In this document: piece after piece, positions 12,161 to 23,665 of the stretch | Layout of the letters: each line of letters begins with the position of its first letter | How positions within the stretch are numbered: position 1 is the first letter of the stretch | Source of the DNA: Mauremys mutica | Taxonomy: Eukaryota > Chordata > Testudines > Geoemydidae | NCBI RefSeq assembly: GCF_020497125.1 | Contig: NC_059079.1 | Coordinates: 53,517,114-53,581,113 of the forward strand | Direction of reading: 5' to 3' | Length of the DNA stretch: 64,000 nucleotides | Notes under the pieces: generated by a model | Seen by the model: the letters and a program-made list of their open reading frames with translations, nothing else | Databases searched by the model: none | What the model was told of the DNA's origin: nothing | Position numbers and translations under genes: made by a program

Positions 12161-12789
12161 AATATGTGACAGGCGCGGTAGGGTAAGATCTTTGGGCACA
12201 CATGCACTGCCCTGCCTGCCATCAGTTACACCAGCAGAGCTGCCTGATGTTTCCCCTTCAGATGGTGTGAATACGCTACAGGGGTTACAGAAACCAGAAA
12301 GCCACACTTATTTTGTATTTAAATTGATAAGGATAGAATCAGAGACATTTCTGGCTTTCAAGGACACAATCACTCTAGACCCAGGCTATCATATTAACAG
12401 TTTGTGATTCTTTTAGCCTCTTTTACCTACTTTGTATTGTAAAAACTAAATTAAGAACGGTTCAGTGTACCATGCATAGGTGTTTTTTTTGGGGGGGGGG
12501 GAAGTGAGTTGAAAGGTGACAGGATAGCACAGTTGTCATTCACTGGGAGATCATATGCAGTTCAAATTAATTTTAGTTTGTTTATTGTTTCTTCCTCTCA
12601 TTCCCCATATAAGGGTGAGAAAACAAAAATAAAGATAATCTAAAATCCACTCAAATGCACATAAACCCCCAAGACCACTTTATTTGAAAAACTATCCCTT
12701 GAAAAATTTTTGCTCTCTCATCCCCAAATCATCCCAGAACTGGTCAGTATAACTAGTTCAGAGCAGAGTAATGGATAAAAGTTAACACG

Positions 12790-13302
12790 GAGTGCTTGTC
12801 TACACAGAGCAGAAATGTGTCCCCACAGGGATGTGATTTTGACAACACAATGTCAATGTGCAATATGGAACATTTAGTGAGCACCAGCAGGGTCTACACA
12901 GGCCGAATAATGTGGAGTATGGTACTATGCATTAGAAAATCACACTCCCATAGGGTGCATTACCCCTCCCTGCAGACCAGGGATCGGCAACCTAAGTACC
13001 TGGCAGGCCGGGCCGGTTTGTTTACCTGCCGCATCTGCAGGTTCAGCCGATCATGGCTCCCACTGGCCACGGTTCGCCGCTCCAGGCCAATGGGGACTGC
13101 GGGAAGCCATAGACAGCACATCCCTCAGCCCATGCCACTTCCCGCAGCCCCATTGGTCTGGAGCAGCGAACTGCAGCCAGTGGGAGCTGCGATCAGCCGA
13201 ACCTGCCGACGTGGCAGGTAAACAAGCCAGTCTGCCCACCAGGGGGCTCACCCTGGCTGGCTGTGGGCCAAAGGTTGCCGATCCCTGCTGTAGACAATCC
13301 TT
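12790..13302. mobile_element. Harbinger-like MITE split by a hAT MITE
   Basis: Left end GTGCTTGTCTACACAG; the right part GTAGACAATCC resumes after the nested insertion at 12978-13287. Ends are short and boundaries approximate. Confidence 0.5.
12978..13287. mobile_element. hAT MITE (CAGGGATCGGCAACC ends), second copy
   Basis: Same family as 2630-2809: CAGGGATCGGCAACCT at the left, AAAGGTTGCCGATCCCTG at the right. Flanking 8-mers are CTGCAGAC (12970-12977) and CTGTAGAC (13288-13295), one mismatch. The 310-bp interior has two inverted-related halves containing CCACTGGC/GCCAGTGG and TTTACCTGCC/GGCAGGTAAAC. Confidence 0.9.
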
Positions 13303-13637
13303 AACATTTTATTTACAAGCCTATCCTGCAAGCTACACCCTTCCAAAGAATGGCAGAACTACTGTTGCAGCTTGAAGTGCCTCCAAGTTGCAGGAGTCAT
13401 TCTCTCCAAATCAGCCAGAAGAGCTCATAGGATATGATGACCTGGGCTGTGGCTTCCAAGTCACAATCTGGCCCTTTATGCTCTAAAAATAAAGACAAGT
13501 TTGAAGAATAAATCCACATCCAATTTTGGTTTTCTAAATATAGGCCTGATCCTGCAAGATGTCAAGTGACTAGGGTGGGAGTTGGCCTCTCAGTAGCACT
13601 TACCATGTCACTGGATTAAGCTCTATATGGGCAGTCA

Positions 13638-15282
13638 GGGTATGTCTACACTATGGGATTATTCCGATTTTACAGAAACCGGTTTTTTAAAACAGATTGT
13701 ATAAAGTCGAGTGCACGCGACCACACTAAGCACATTAATTCGGCGGTGTGCGTCCATGTACTGAGGCTAACGTCGATTTCCAGAGCATTGCACTGTGGGT
13801 AGCTATCCCATAGCTATCCCATAGTTCCCGCAGTCTCCCCCGCCCATTGGAATTCTGGGTTGAGATCCCAATGCATGATGGGGCAAAAACAGTGTCGCGG
13901 GTGATTCTGGGTAAATGTCGTCACTCAATCCTTCCTCCATGAAAGCCCCTGCAACAACCCCACCTGTTGCTTCCCTCCTCCTCCAACCCTCCTGTGCTAC
14001 CATGGCAATGTCCCCCCATTTGTGTGATGAAGTAATAAAGAATGCAGGAATAAGAAACACTGAGCTTTTAGTGAGATAAAATGAGGGGGAGGCAGCCTCC
14101 AGCTGCTATGATAGTCCAGGCAGGACATTAAAGGGTGGGGGGGAGAGGAGCGCAGCCTCCAGCTGCTATGATAGTCCAGGGAGTACAGAATCTTCTTTAG
14201 CCATGAAAGGGGGGTGGGGGGGCTGATGGAGCTCAGCCTCCAGCTGCTATGATGAGGATGGTTACCAAGCCTTCTGTACCGTCTGCTGGGAATGACCGGA
14301 GTCATTCCCATTTTTACCCAGGCGCCCCCAGCGGACCTCACCGAGGCCAGCCAGGAGCACTCACGGGCTGATGATGATGATGGATACCAGTCATTTTGCA
14401 CCATCTGCCACCGGGAAGGGGATGCTGGTGTTCAGCGCTGCAGCACCCCGTCTACCAGCAGCATGCAGTAGACATAGGGTGACATTGAAAAAAGGCGAGA
14501 AATGATTTTTTTTCCCTTTTCTTTCAGGGAGGGGGGAAGGGTGTAAATTGAATACATACACCCTGAAACACCCGGGAAAATGTTTTTGACCCTTCAGGCA
14601 TTGGGAGCTCAGCCAAGAATGCAAATGCTTTTCAGAGACTGCGGGGACTGTGGGATAGCTGGAGTCCTCAGTACCCCCTCCCTCCCTCCATGAGCATCCA
14701 TTTGATTCTTTGGCTTTCCGTTACGCTTGTCACGCAGCACTGTGCTGAGTCCCTGCTGTGGACTCTGTCTATCATAGCCTGGAGATTTTTTCAAATGCTT
14801 TGTCATTTCATCTTCTGTAACGGAGCTCAGATAGAACAGATTTGTCTCCCCATACAGCGATCAGATCCAGTATCTCCCGTACGGTCCATGCTGGAGCCCT
14901 TTTTGGATTTGGGACTGCATCGCCACCCGTGCTGATCAGAGCTCCATGCTTGGCAAACAGGAAATGAAATTCAAAAGTTCGCGGGGATTTTCCTGTCTAC
15001 CTGGCCAGTGCATCCAAGTTCAGATAGCTTTCCAGAGAGGTCACAATGGTGCACTGTGGGATACCGCCCAGAGGCCAATACCATCGAATTGCGGCCACAC
15101 TAACCCTAATCCGACATGGCAATACCAATTTCAGTGCTACTCCCCTCATTGGGGAGGAGTACAGAAATCAGTTTAAAGAGCCCTTTATATCGATATAAAG
15201 TGCTTCGTTGTGTGGACGGGTGCAGGGTTAAATCGGTTTAACGCTGCTAAATTTGGTTTAAACGTGTAGTGTAGACCAGGCC
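13638..15282 (+). mobile_element. Non-autonomous Harbinger element, 1.6-kb deletion derivative
   Basis: Termini GGGTATGTCTACACTA and TAGTGTAGACCAGGCC match the autonomous copy at 51508-56293. A 3-bp duplication TCA flanks it (13635-13637 and 15283-15285). It shares the subterminal GCACTGTGGGTAGCTATCCCA block. The transposase is absent. A Myb-like gene fragment remains near the right end, and an array of CAGCCTCCAGCTGCTATGA motifs (14093, 14153, 14234) lies between. Confidence 0.9.
14640..14960 (-). pseudogene. Fragment of Harbinger Myb-like gene, 5' part of exon 1
   Basis: The + strand block CAGCGATCAGATCCAG near 14860 and GTCCATGCTGG at about 14885 match 55810-55850 of the autonomous copy, where they encode the tryptophan-rich start of the Myb/SANT domain on the minus strand. 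It is too short and broken to encode protein. It shows how this element derives from the two-gene form. Confidence 0.6.
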
Positions 15283-15285
15283 TCA

Positions 15286-16421
15286 GACTCCTCAACTAAT
15301 AAAAAGAGAAGGAAAGGTAATTTCCTCACAATTTGCATTAGGGTCTAAAATTCTATTTCAGTTTTACAAAGTAACAATGATCTCCATACATGTCACAGAC
15401 AAAGACATCTGGTGGTAGATTTGCTAGAATTTTATTTCACCCAAAATAAATTCAACTGGTGAACACATTCATTTCTAAAATTTAGTTTACTTATATTTAA
15501 CATACCTGTTCATCAGACAGGCAGCTCCACTAGTAAGTGACATTAAATAAACTGCTTTTCCCTCTGTAATATACTCAAAGGGTAAAAAGTCCTGAAGAAC
15601 AGAATGCTCTGAATGGTGAGCATTCATTAAAAGGGGGATGGGGAGTGTTGAATAACCCTAATGAGGAGGAGATGCTTTAGGTCAAAAGTAAGTGCTCTGT
15701 GTCTGTTCAAATAAATCTGTTTCCAATTTTCTGCAAGTGATTAGTCTGCAGTATCCTAGGGTTGAGTGGCTGAACATACAAAGGAACAGCTATTCTGAAA
15801 ATGGCCCTAGAACTTTATTCATCCTCATCAACAAAGTCAGTGCTAAGAGATGGCATTTGTTAGTAATAAAGGCATAAAAATAAAATGTCTACATGGACAT
15901 TCATTTGTGTTTACTTTAGACTATTTTGATAAAAGAATTTCTTTGTAGCAACTTCTTTCCCTCATCATTATTTTGTCTCTCCATAAAGAGAAGTTGAAAT
16001 AACGGGACAATCCAACAAATATTACTGAAATATTTTAGAAGTTGAAATAATAAAACAATCAACACCCAGAAAAAAATTGAACACTTGCTCTCCTGTTCAC
16101 ATCTAAAATTGAGTCTGTTTGACTTATCTGCCTATCTATTCATCCATTTAAATCCCATTCCCATTGAAGTCAATTGAACTAGGATTGGCCTCTTCATGCA
16201 TGTTTAAATATGCAACGAAAGGGTTTCATTTTCTTCTCAATTACATCATTTTCACACCACTGTAACTCCATTAACATCAGTAGAATTACTCCTGATTTAT
16301 ACCAGTGAGAGGAGAATCAGGCCCTTAGTGTTGCATTAAGGTTTTGCATTGAATGCACTGGTATTTAAAAGGAAAAGGAAAAAAATCTCATGTGATGGGG
16401 TTGTAAAATACATTAACAATC
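15286..16421. other. Intron sequence with a short repeat trace
   Basis: At 16258-16323 there is a TGTAACTCCATTAACATC...TTACTCCTGATTTATACCAG block that recurs near 24870-24940; probably an old interspersed repeat. Nothing else recognised. Confidence 0.4.
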
Positions 16422-16423
16422 AT

Positions 16424-16628
16424 CAGCAAAGAGTCCTGTGGCACCTTCTAGACTAACAGATGTATTGGAGCATAAGCTTTCGTGGGTGAATACCCACTTC
16501 GCGCGTCTGACGAAGTGGGTATTCACCCACAAAAGCTTATGCTCCAATACATCTGTTAGTCTAGAAGGTGCCACAGGACTCTTTGTTGATTTTTACAGAT
16601 CCAGACTAACATGGCTACCCCTCTGATA
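16424..16628 (+). mobile_element. Penelope-like/SINE-like fold-back insertion, 80-bp arms
   Basis: An almost perfect inverted repeat: left arm 16422-16501, 9-bp spacer, right arm 16511-16590, then the family's tail to about 16628. One imperfect target duplication flanks the unit (ATTAACAATCAT at 16412-16423, ATTAACAACCAT at 16629-16640), so both arms came in together. The right arm carries CTGACGA at 16507-16513 and a stem II hairpin; the next core base, G in the motif, is A at 16531. Confidence 0.85.
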
Positions 16629-16794
16629 ATTAACAACCATTTTACTGTTACCACCAAAACCTAGCTATATTACTGTACGGTTGCCCAATGCACAAATCTA
16701 TAGTGATAGAAGCAACTGGGTAATTTAATTTAGTTTAAAAATATTATTGTGCATATATTTATTAATTGCTTCTAATTATTAATTTTTCTCCAAG

Positions 16795-16857
16795 CTCAAC
16801 CAGTAGACCTCACAGAGGTCACAGAGGTCTAGCTCACAGACCTCACAGAGGTCTAGC
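16795..16857. repeat. Short tandem repeat of a CCTCACAGAGGTC motif
   Basis: ACCTCACAGAGGTCACAGAGGTCTAGCTCACAG-type units repeat with slight variation. Local slippage is the likely origin. Confidence 0.7.
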
Positions 16858-18800
16858 TATCTTTGAAATGTGAACTTCTCTAAATGGATTTTTAAAATCC
16901 TTTTTGGCATTCACAACCTGCACCTGTAATTACATGAGGAAATATATGTCTAGCTACCTGACCTGTAGTGGAATAAGGTAGTTATACATCTATAAGTCTC
17001 ATCTGTATGCTCAATTAATCAATCAATCAATCAAACACAAACACAAAATGGGAAGCTGGGCTTCAAATATCTGAGACCTGACTAACTAAGGCCTGATCCA
17101 AACTAAGTCAATGGAAGTCTTTCCACAGACTTTAGTGGACTGGATGGGGCTCCTGGTCCTCAAAGGTTAGCCATTTTTTAATTATTCATCTGCCCCAACA
17201 ATCTCCGATTTGTTTCTGAAGTAGAAAATCTTGCAGATGGAAGACAGGAGTTTCCCTACATTTGCATAACACAAAAATGGTTGAACATATTCTCCTAAAA
17301 GTTTCCAGATCAATTCATCGTTGGCTCAAAGGAATACAAAAAGAGATTTATTTTGGAAAATTACCAGAAAATGAAAACAGAGACTTATAATGAAAGTCAC
17401 CTGGCAACCTGAACAAAATAACGTTTCATGACAAAGTTAATTTGCAAGGAAATTTGAGGAATTTTTGCTTATAAGCAAACACAGATGTTGGCAAAAATGT
17501 AGCTTTCCAACACTTTGCTAACAGTGAAAACTGTGAAGTCATTTTTAAGGAAAACAAACTAAATCAGAAAGTTTTACTATTTTGAAACATGGCATTTGTC
17601 AGTTCAATGTTAACAAATGTATTTATTTGCTCATGTATACATATCCATGCTTTTTCAAAACTTCTTACAAATTATTATTATGGAAACAAGCTCTGGCTTT
17701 GAAAATGTCCATATAGCAAAGGCATATTTTAATACCTAACAATGCATTATGATTTATCCAATAACATCCTTTAAGAATAGATTTTTCCAAGCATGACAAA
17801 AATAAAGTAATCTGAGAACAGTTTCTAGACAAGTTGTGACAAACTCTACACACAAGTTGTATTTGGTTTACTAAAGCTTACTATGTGTTGAGGATTTTTT
17901 CTAATGTCCAGTTTGCTTCTGACTTCAAAGAAAGCAATGACAAAACTCTTAATGATTTCAGTGGAAGAGGTTCAAGCCCTCCATCTTTAACTATTACAAC
18001 ATAAGAGAAGTTCCTAAAGAACATCCATCCCCATAATCTTGCATAATAGACCCCCAGAAGTTCTGCTACAAGAGATCTTTCAACAGCCACAGAGGAAGGA
18101 AAAAGATATGCTCCTATAAACTACATTCCCTCGCTCAGATTACATTGGTCACTGCCTTCAGATTAAATTGTTGAAGTAAGAGTTTGGCCCTAAGGCATTC
18201 AATGGATCTATATAAATATTCAGTTCAATAAATCCTGTTGCATGAGTGTGATGTGCAGGAAGGAATGGTTCCAGCTCTCTATGGCTGTGGTGCAGGCAGT
18301 GGACTCCGATTCTGAAGGCACTGCCATTTACTTGGCTGCTGGCCTGTAAACAGTATTAGTTTAATCACCACTATGGAAACAGACGAGGTCACAGGCTCAT
18401 TGATTCACTTGAGTGTCATAGTACAAAACTAGATCCCCAGCCTACTCCATAATTATCAATCTGCTTCTAGTGCTCTATCATCATAAGAATAAGTACACTA
18501 AACAGAATGCAGACAAACACTAAAAACAATGTTACTGATACATTTTAAACTGCCATGTGCAGAGACTATGAGAGAACCAAATCTGGGAACAGGGGACACA
18601 CATATAGTCTCTGGGAATGGTGTAAGTCACTGCCCGTCACTCTCTTCTTTTCACTATATCTCCACAGAAGCACTGAAATCAAATAAGGAGGGAAGAAATT
18701 CAAGGTGAATATATGATGCCTTGCTGAAGTTGTATCCTTTCTACAACCACAGGGATATTGTAAACCAGGTTGATTACGGCTGAATGGAATGCAGCCAAGG
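16858..18800. other. Intron sequence, nothing recognised
   Basis: AT-rich, includes a short ATCA run near 17015-17033. No recognisable coding or repeat ends. Confidence 0.45.
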
Positions 18801-18804
18801 GCAC

Positions 18805-19125
18805 CAGAACCTTTGTAGAAGTGGGGGGCCACTGGCGCCGGAACCACAGGAGCCAGACCCTCCCACTTCTTAACATGGGCATAGTTTGGGGGACAGTGTT
18901 GCCCTCGTAAACTGAAAGCCTTGGGCAGGCATGGAGTGGTCCCAGCGAGGGCTGCGTTTCATGGCAAGGAAGCTGATAGCTGTGATCTGCTCCCCCGCTG
19001 GGAAGTGCAGCTCTGCCAGCACCGCTCCATGCCTGTCTGAGCTTGCGGTTTGGAGAGGGAGAGGGGCCCATGTTAAAAAGTGGGAGGCATGGCCCCCTGA
19101 CCCGTCCGGTTCCAGCATCGTTGAA
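18805..19125. repeat. Long imperfect inverted repeat, possible MITE
   Basis: CACTGGCGCCGGAACC and CCCACTTCTTAACATGGGC at the left are mirrored by CCCATGTTAAAAAGTGGGAGG and CCGTCCGGTTCC at the right. No target duplication found, so the family is open. Confidence 0.45.
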
Positions 19126-21709
19126 TCCAGATCTACCAACATTTTGGTGTCCTCTCAACAAACTTCAAATGAATCCACTTATACCACCCCCACACATTCT
19201 CCCACTGTTCTTATAGGCCAACTCCTCTCATTACTTGGGCGACTATTCCTCCCAGGCCCAACCAAGTGATTTTCCAACCAAGTGAGGCAACCAACCCACC
19301 TTAGCTGCTTAGAACCACCTAACTGCATGGCATATCATCGCCTGTTGAATCCAGGTTGCCTCTGATTGCTAGACCCATATTCCAAGGACCCTGCTTTAAT
19401 CTGACCCAATTAATGGCATATTATATTTACATGCATATATACATGCTGCAAAATGTGTATTAACATGCATTCATTCTGACTGAACAGAGTGCTGCCTCTT
19501 GTACAATCTTTCCCCACTCAGTAGGAATAAATTGTGGAGAGAGCTGAGTGTTAGAGATATGATTCTAGGGGCCGCCACATATGTATGCATACATGCATAA
19601 AATATGCAAAACAAGCTTCTTGAACTCCGATCATGTCTACACACACACCATGACTCCTGTAATGGAGGCCCTCCAAAGTGGTTTCTCCACATGTTTTCAG
19701 GAAAGCCAGAATGAAGGCAGCCATGAGTTGTGCTAAACCAGGCAGGATTCTAGGGTCTGATGGTGGGACAGGGAGTGATGGTGGCTGGTTGGTTGCTCAG
19801 TTGCCACAGGGGTCCTCCTGTCCTTTGCCCTCTTCCTGCATGGGATGGTGGAGGTTAAACAAGGGATTATTCATGACACAGACCAAAAAACCCATGACAT
19901 CTTTAATTTATTTCATTTCAACTCAGACTGCATTTTGCCCCTTTTTTGTATTTTTAAACTCCTCTGGGTATAGACTTTTATTTTATTTAAAGTGAATTTT
20001 GCAATGTGGTATTACACCACTGTGGGTTTGGATCTGGGGGCTACAGTTTCAAGCTTACAGAGTGAAAATCACCTCTGCTACTTGTTTTAGAGTTGGAGTC
20101 TCTAGGAACACAAAGACCAAGGTAGTGACCACACAAGTACAAGGCCTAGACTGTTTTACAAGTTTTATTAAAGTTATGATTACCCAAGCATATAGAAATT
20201 CTATACAGACCTATGCACAAGTTACAAATATAGTTATACTCAGAATATATGTACTATAACATATTGATTAATCATAATATCACACAATAAATGAATAATA
20301 AACTAAAATCATTGGCTACAGGGGGCACTGGTCCCTTGTGCTTGTGAATGTTTCAGGAAACTCATCCCAAAATGCACAAAAAATACCAACACAGATCAGG
20401 GGGACCTCCCTCTCTGTCACTTCTGGTTCACTGATTTGCCACCTCCCAAATACCATTCCTTTCTCAGGCACTGATCTCAACTCCCTCCTCTATGCCCTAC
20501 TTTCTGCTGGTCCCTCTTTTGTTTTCTACTCCTGCTGGGCACTGCCCCCTGCCCATCTCCCACTTCTAGACACAGTTCCCAGCTCATCTCCTTTCCCTCT
20601 CACTGGATACTGCGCTGGTCAAGTCTTCTTCCTCCCAGGATACCACTCCTGGCCCCTGCCCGCCCCTCAACCCTCTCCCTCTGCTTATCTCCTGGATACT
20701 GTCCCTGCCCAAATACCTCTCCTTCCCCAACCTCAATACTGCTCCTGCTTAGCTCTGGGAGAGTTCAGCAGCGCTGGGGAGAACTCCCTGCAGTTTGGAG
20801 CTGAGGGGTGAGTGGTGCATGCTCCTGGCATCCCTTTTCTAACCCCCCCACCCCACCCCCCGCATACACACACACACTTACTGCTGGAGAGAGGAAGAGA
20901 ATGCCCCAGCCCTGCTGGCCCCACGGCACTGCACAGTGAGCACAAGTAGGAAAGCAAACAGATGCTTGTGCTACAGAAAAAGGCAAATGCCCCTGCAACC
21001 TCTGCTTGTGGCAGCTGGACTTGCAGCTTAAGGCCTTCAGCTCCATCTCCCAGCTGCATCAGTTAAAGCTCAGGCACAAATCCTGAGCAGCTGGGAACTT
21101 TTTGTGAGAGGCCAGTTTTGAATGCAATAAAATTGCAGCATTCATTAAAATATTGCAAGAGTTAACAACCCTGGACTATGGAGCCTAGTCCAGTCATTGG
21201 GGTGAAGTAGCCTCCACCGAGCAGCTCCATGGCCTAGGATTTCACCCAGTCATCTCCCTGTGCAACAGCTCAGCACTCAGCCTGGCTATGCCACAGGCCC
21301 ATTAACGAACATACAGGAAAAAAAAAATCAACAGAAAAAAAGTGCTAGTAATGCTGTCACCCAGGTCTCCATATGACTGTTAAGGATTTTTTTCCTTATC
21401 CTTTACTAAGAAGTAATACATGGTCTTCTTTTGATGCCACATTTTTCAAATATTGCAAAACCCAAAACCATCTGTGAGGACATTTTCTAGGCAATGCGCC
21501 TGCTCCCATGGACTTCCATGGCAGCAGGACTTGGGACCAAGAAGTTGTCCATATTCAAATTGCAACTGACTGAAAACATGTTTTTCATTCTGGTTTACTG
21601 AGCATACATGAGTGTATTCTAATATTTCATCTCAGTCAAATGTTTGGATTTGACTCATAATTGGGCATACGATGAAGAGTTACAGAGAAAGAGAAACTGC
21701 TGAACTTCA
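19126..21709. other. Intron sequence; possible eroded LTR pieces near 20090-20330
   Basis: The stretch 20150-20175 (ACAAGTTTTATTAAAG) looks like an antisense polyadenylation region, but no LTR ends were found. The open frames at 20338-20811 and 20733-21059 lack domain signals and read as low-complexity. Confidence 0.3.
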
Positions 21710-22150
21710 AGTATCAGAGGGGTAGCCGTGTTAGTCTGGATCTGTAAAAGCAGCAAAGAGTCTTGTGGCACCTTATAGACTAACAGACGTTTTGGAGCAT
21801 GAGCTTTCGTGAGTGAATACCCACTTCGTCGGATGCATGTTGAACTTCAGTTCATTGGCAAATTTGACACCATCAGCTCAGGATTAAACAAAGACTGTGA
21901 ATGGCTAGCCAACTACAAAAGCAGTTTCTCCTCCCTTGGTGTTCACACCTCAACTGCTAGAAGAGGGCCTCATCCTTCCTGATTGAACTAACCTCGTTAT
22001 CTCTAGACTGATTCTTGCTTGTATATTTATACCTGCCTCTGGAAATTTCCACTACATGCGTCTGACGAAGTGGGTATTCATCCATGAAAACTTATGCTCC
22101 AATACATCTGTTAGTCTATAATGTGCCACAGGACTCTGTCACTTTTTAGA
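21710..22150 (+). mobile_element. Penelope-like repeat: inverted terminal copy, body, forward terminal copy
   Basis: From left: a reverse-orientation terminal segment (TATCAGAGGGGTAGCCG... to 21840), a body beginning TTGAACTTCAG that has one frame reading FDTISSGLNKDCEWLANYKS before a stop, and a forward terminal segment from about 22056 (GCGTCTGACGAAGTGGG). The forward copy holds CTGACGA at 22062-22068, a stem II hairpin and GAAA at 22086-22089. The family name is inferred from this inverted terminal-repeat layout and the hammerhead-like motif, both known for Penelope-like elements. Confidence 0.55.
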
Positions 22151-22173
22151 GAAACAGAAGACAGAGACTTATA

Positions 22174-22379
22174 ATAATAAAAAATAATAATTGGAGATAT
22201 ACCTATCTGCTAGAACTGGAAGGGACCTTGAAATGTCATTGAGCCCAGCCTCCTGACTTCACTAGCAGGACCAAGTACTGATTTTTACCCCAGATGCCTA
22301 AGTGGCCCCCTCAAGGATTGAGCTCACAACCCTGGGTTTAGCAGGGCAATGCTCAAACCACTGAGCTATCCCTCCCCCT
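22174..22379 (-). mobile_element. Cry I-type tRNA-derived SINE, minus orientation
   Basis: On the minus strand the head is tRNA-like: GGATAGCTCAGTGGTTTGAGC contains an A-box and GGTTGTGAGCTCAATCC a B-box. The 3' part contains AGGTCCCTTCCAGTTCTA, identical to the CR1 3' end at about 31006-31025, as known for SINEs mobilised by CR1. The tail runs into an A/T-rich stretch near 22174-22190. Confidence 0.85.
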
Positions 22380-23485
22380 TGCTAGTTCATAGGAGAAAAA
22401 ATGACATTTGCCATTCATTGCCAAATTATAACCTCTTCTCCTCCAAGAATGGAATTCAGCAGGAAACAACCACAGAAATATTTTAGTAGCTTTCATGGTG
22501 TGGAAGCCTGTTGAATGTGCTTTATCTGTCAAATCTGAGTAATGCCAATCTGGATAGCATTTATCTAAGCACCATGGTTAATCATTGCTGGCTAACCTGC
22601 CACCACAAAGGTGGATGGGAGAAAAATAAACTAGCACTGCTGTACACAGACTTACATTAGCCCCTTGGACAGCGCTCCGTGCTCCAGCACTGACCATAAG
22701 CAAATATGACATCACCTACCCAGGATATTCAGAGCAGGAGATTAATAGATGTCAGATCGCTAGTTCATGGCCCTGAAGATGGAAAAGGAAAATCAAAAGA
22801 TCATGATGTAAGTGTGAGCACTCAGCAGTTTAAGAAGCCAGGGGAGGGAATTTCTGTTCATCTTAAATATTGATATATTCTATTTGGGGTTACAAAATTC
22901 CATTGAGTTGGAGGGAGGGACTGCAGCACAAGCAAACCCTATAATAATTTGAAAAGCAGATGTTTAAAAAATGAAATCAGAATATTTACTTTAAAAAAAC
23001 CAAAACACAACACCACTCTTCCTGCCAAGCAGGAGGATTAATGCAATCAGTAATAAAAGCACACAAACAAACAAACATAACATGGTTGCCTTGCTTTCAA
23101 TTTGCTCACTTTGAGTAATTTATGTAAAAGAAAGAATTTCATTGGTAATTGTACAGACTGTTAAAATCAACTAGAACATGAAAAAGTAACTTTAAACAAC
23201 ACAAATTTCTCTTGATCCCTATGCTTTTCCAATATAATTTGGCCCTTTTACAGCAGAGGCTGGGTTGGTCTAGCCAAATCAGAACAGAATGTACCCAGAA
23301 GATTGCTGGAGAAATGTACAACCATCACATGAAAAGCTCAACAGTGGTCAGAATTACGACTGAATAATTAATTATTTGAACAATTAAAAATTAACTAGGC
23401 ACTATTAAATGTGAAACTGTCAAGTTTCACAAGAATTATCATCTGCAATTAATTCTTTGGCTAGCTCTAGTTAGAAGGATTTTTT
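22380..23485. other. Intron sequence, nothing recognised
   Basis: AT-rich with no clear coding or repeat structure. Confidence 0.45.
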
Positions 23486-23665
23486 TGTGTCCCTAGTCTC
23501 TGTTTGCCAGAAGCTGGGAATGGGCAACAGGCGATAGATCACTTGATGGTTACCTGTTCTGTTCATTCCCTCTGGGGCACCTGGAATTGGCCACTGTTGG
23601 TAGACAGGATACTGGGCTAGATGGACCTTTGGTCTGACCCAGTATGGCCATTACGATGTTCTCCT
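23486..23665 (+). mobile_element. CR1 3'-end fragment
   Basis: Reads GGGAATGGGCAACAGGCG, CACTTGATGGTTACCTGTTC, and GATACTGGGCTAGATGGACC through GGTCTGACCCAGTATGGCC, the 3' UTR of the CR1 at 1966-3086 in the opposite orientation. It is 5'-truncated. Confidence 0.85.

Noticed and set aside
20338..20811. 157-codon open frame on +
   Set aside because: Proline/serine/leucine-rich, no domain, no start context or splice support; it sits in pyrimidine-rich intron sequence.
22310..22379. tRNA gene
   Set aside because: The A-box and B-box belong to a SINE head; it lacks a complete cloverleaf and carries a CR1-type tail.
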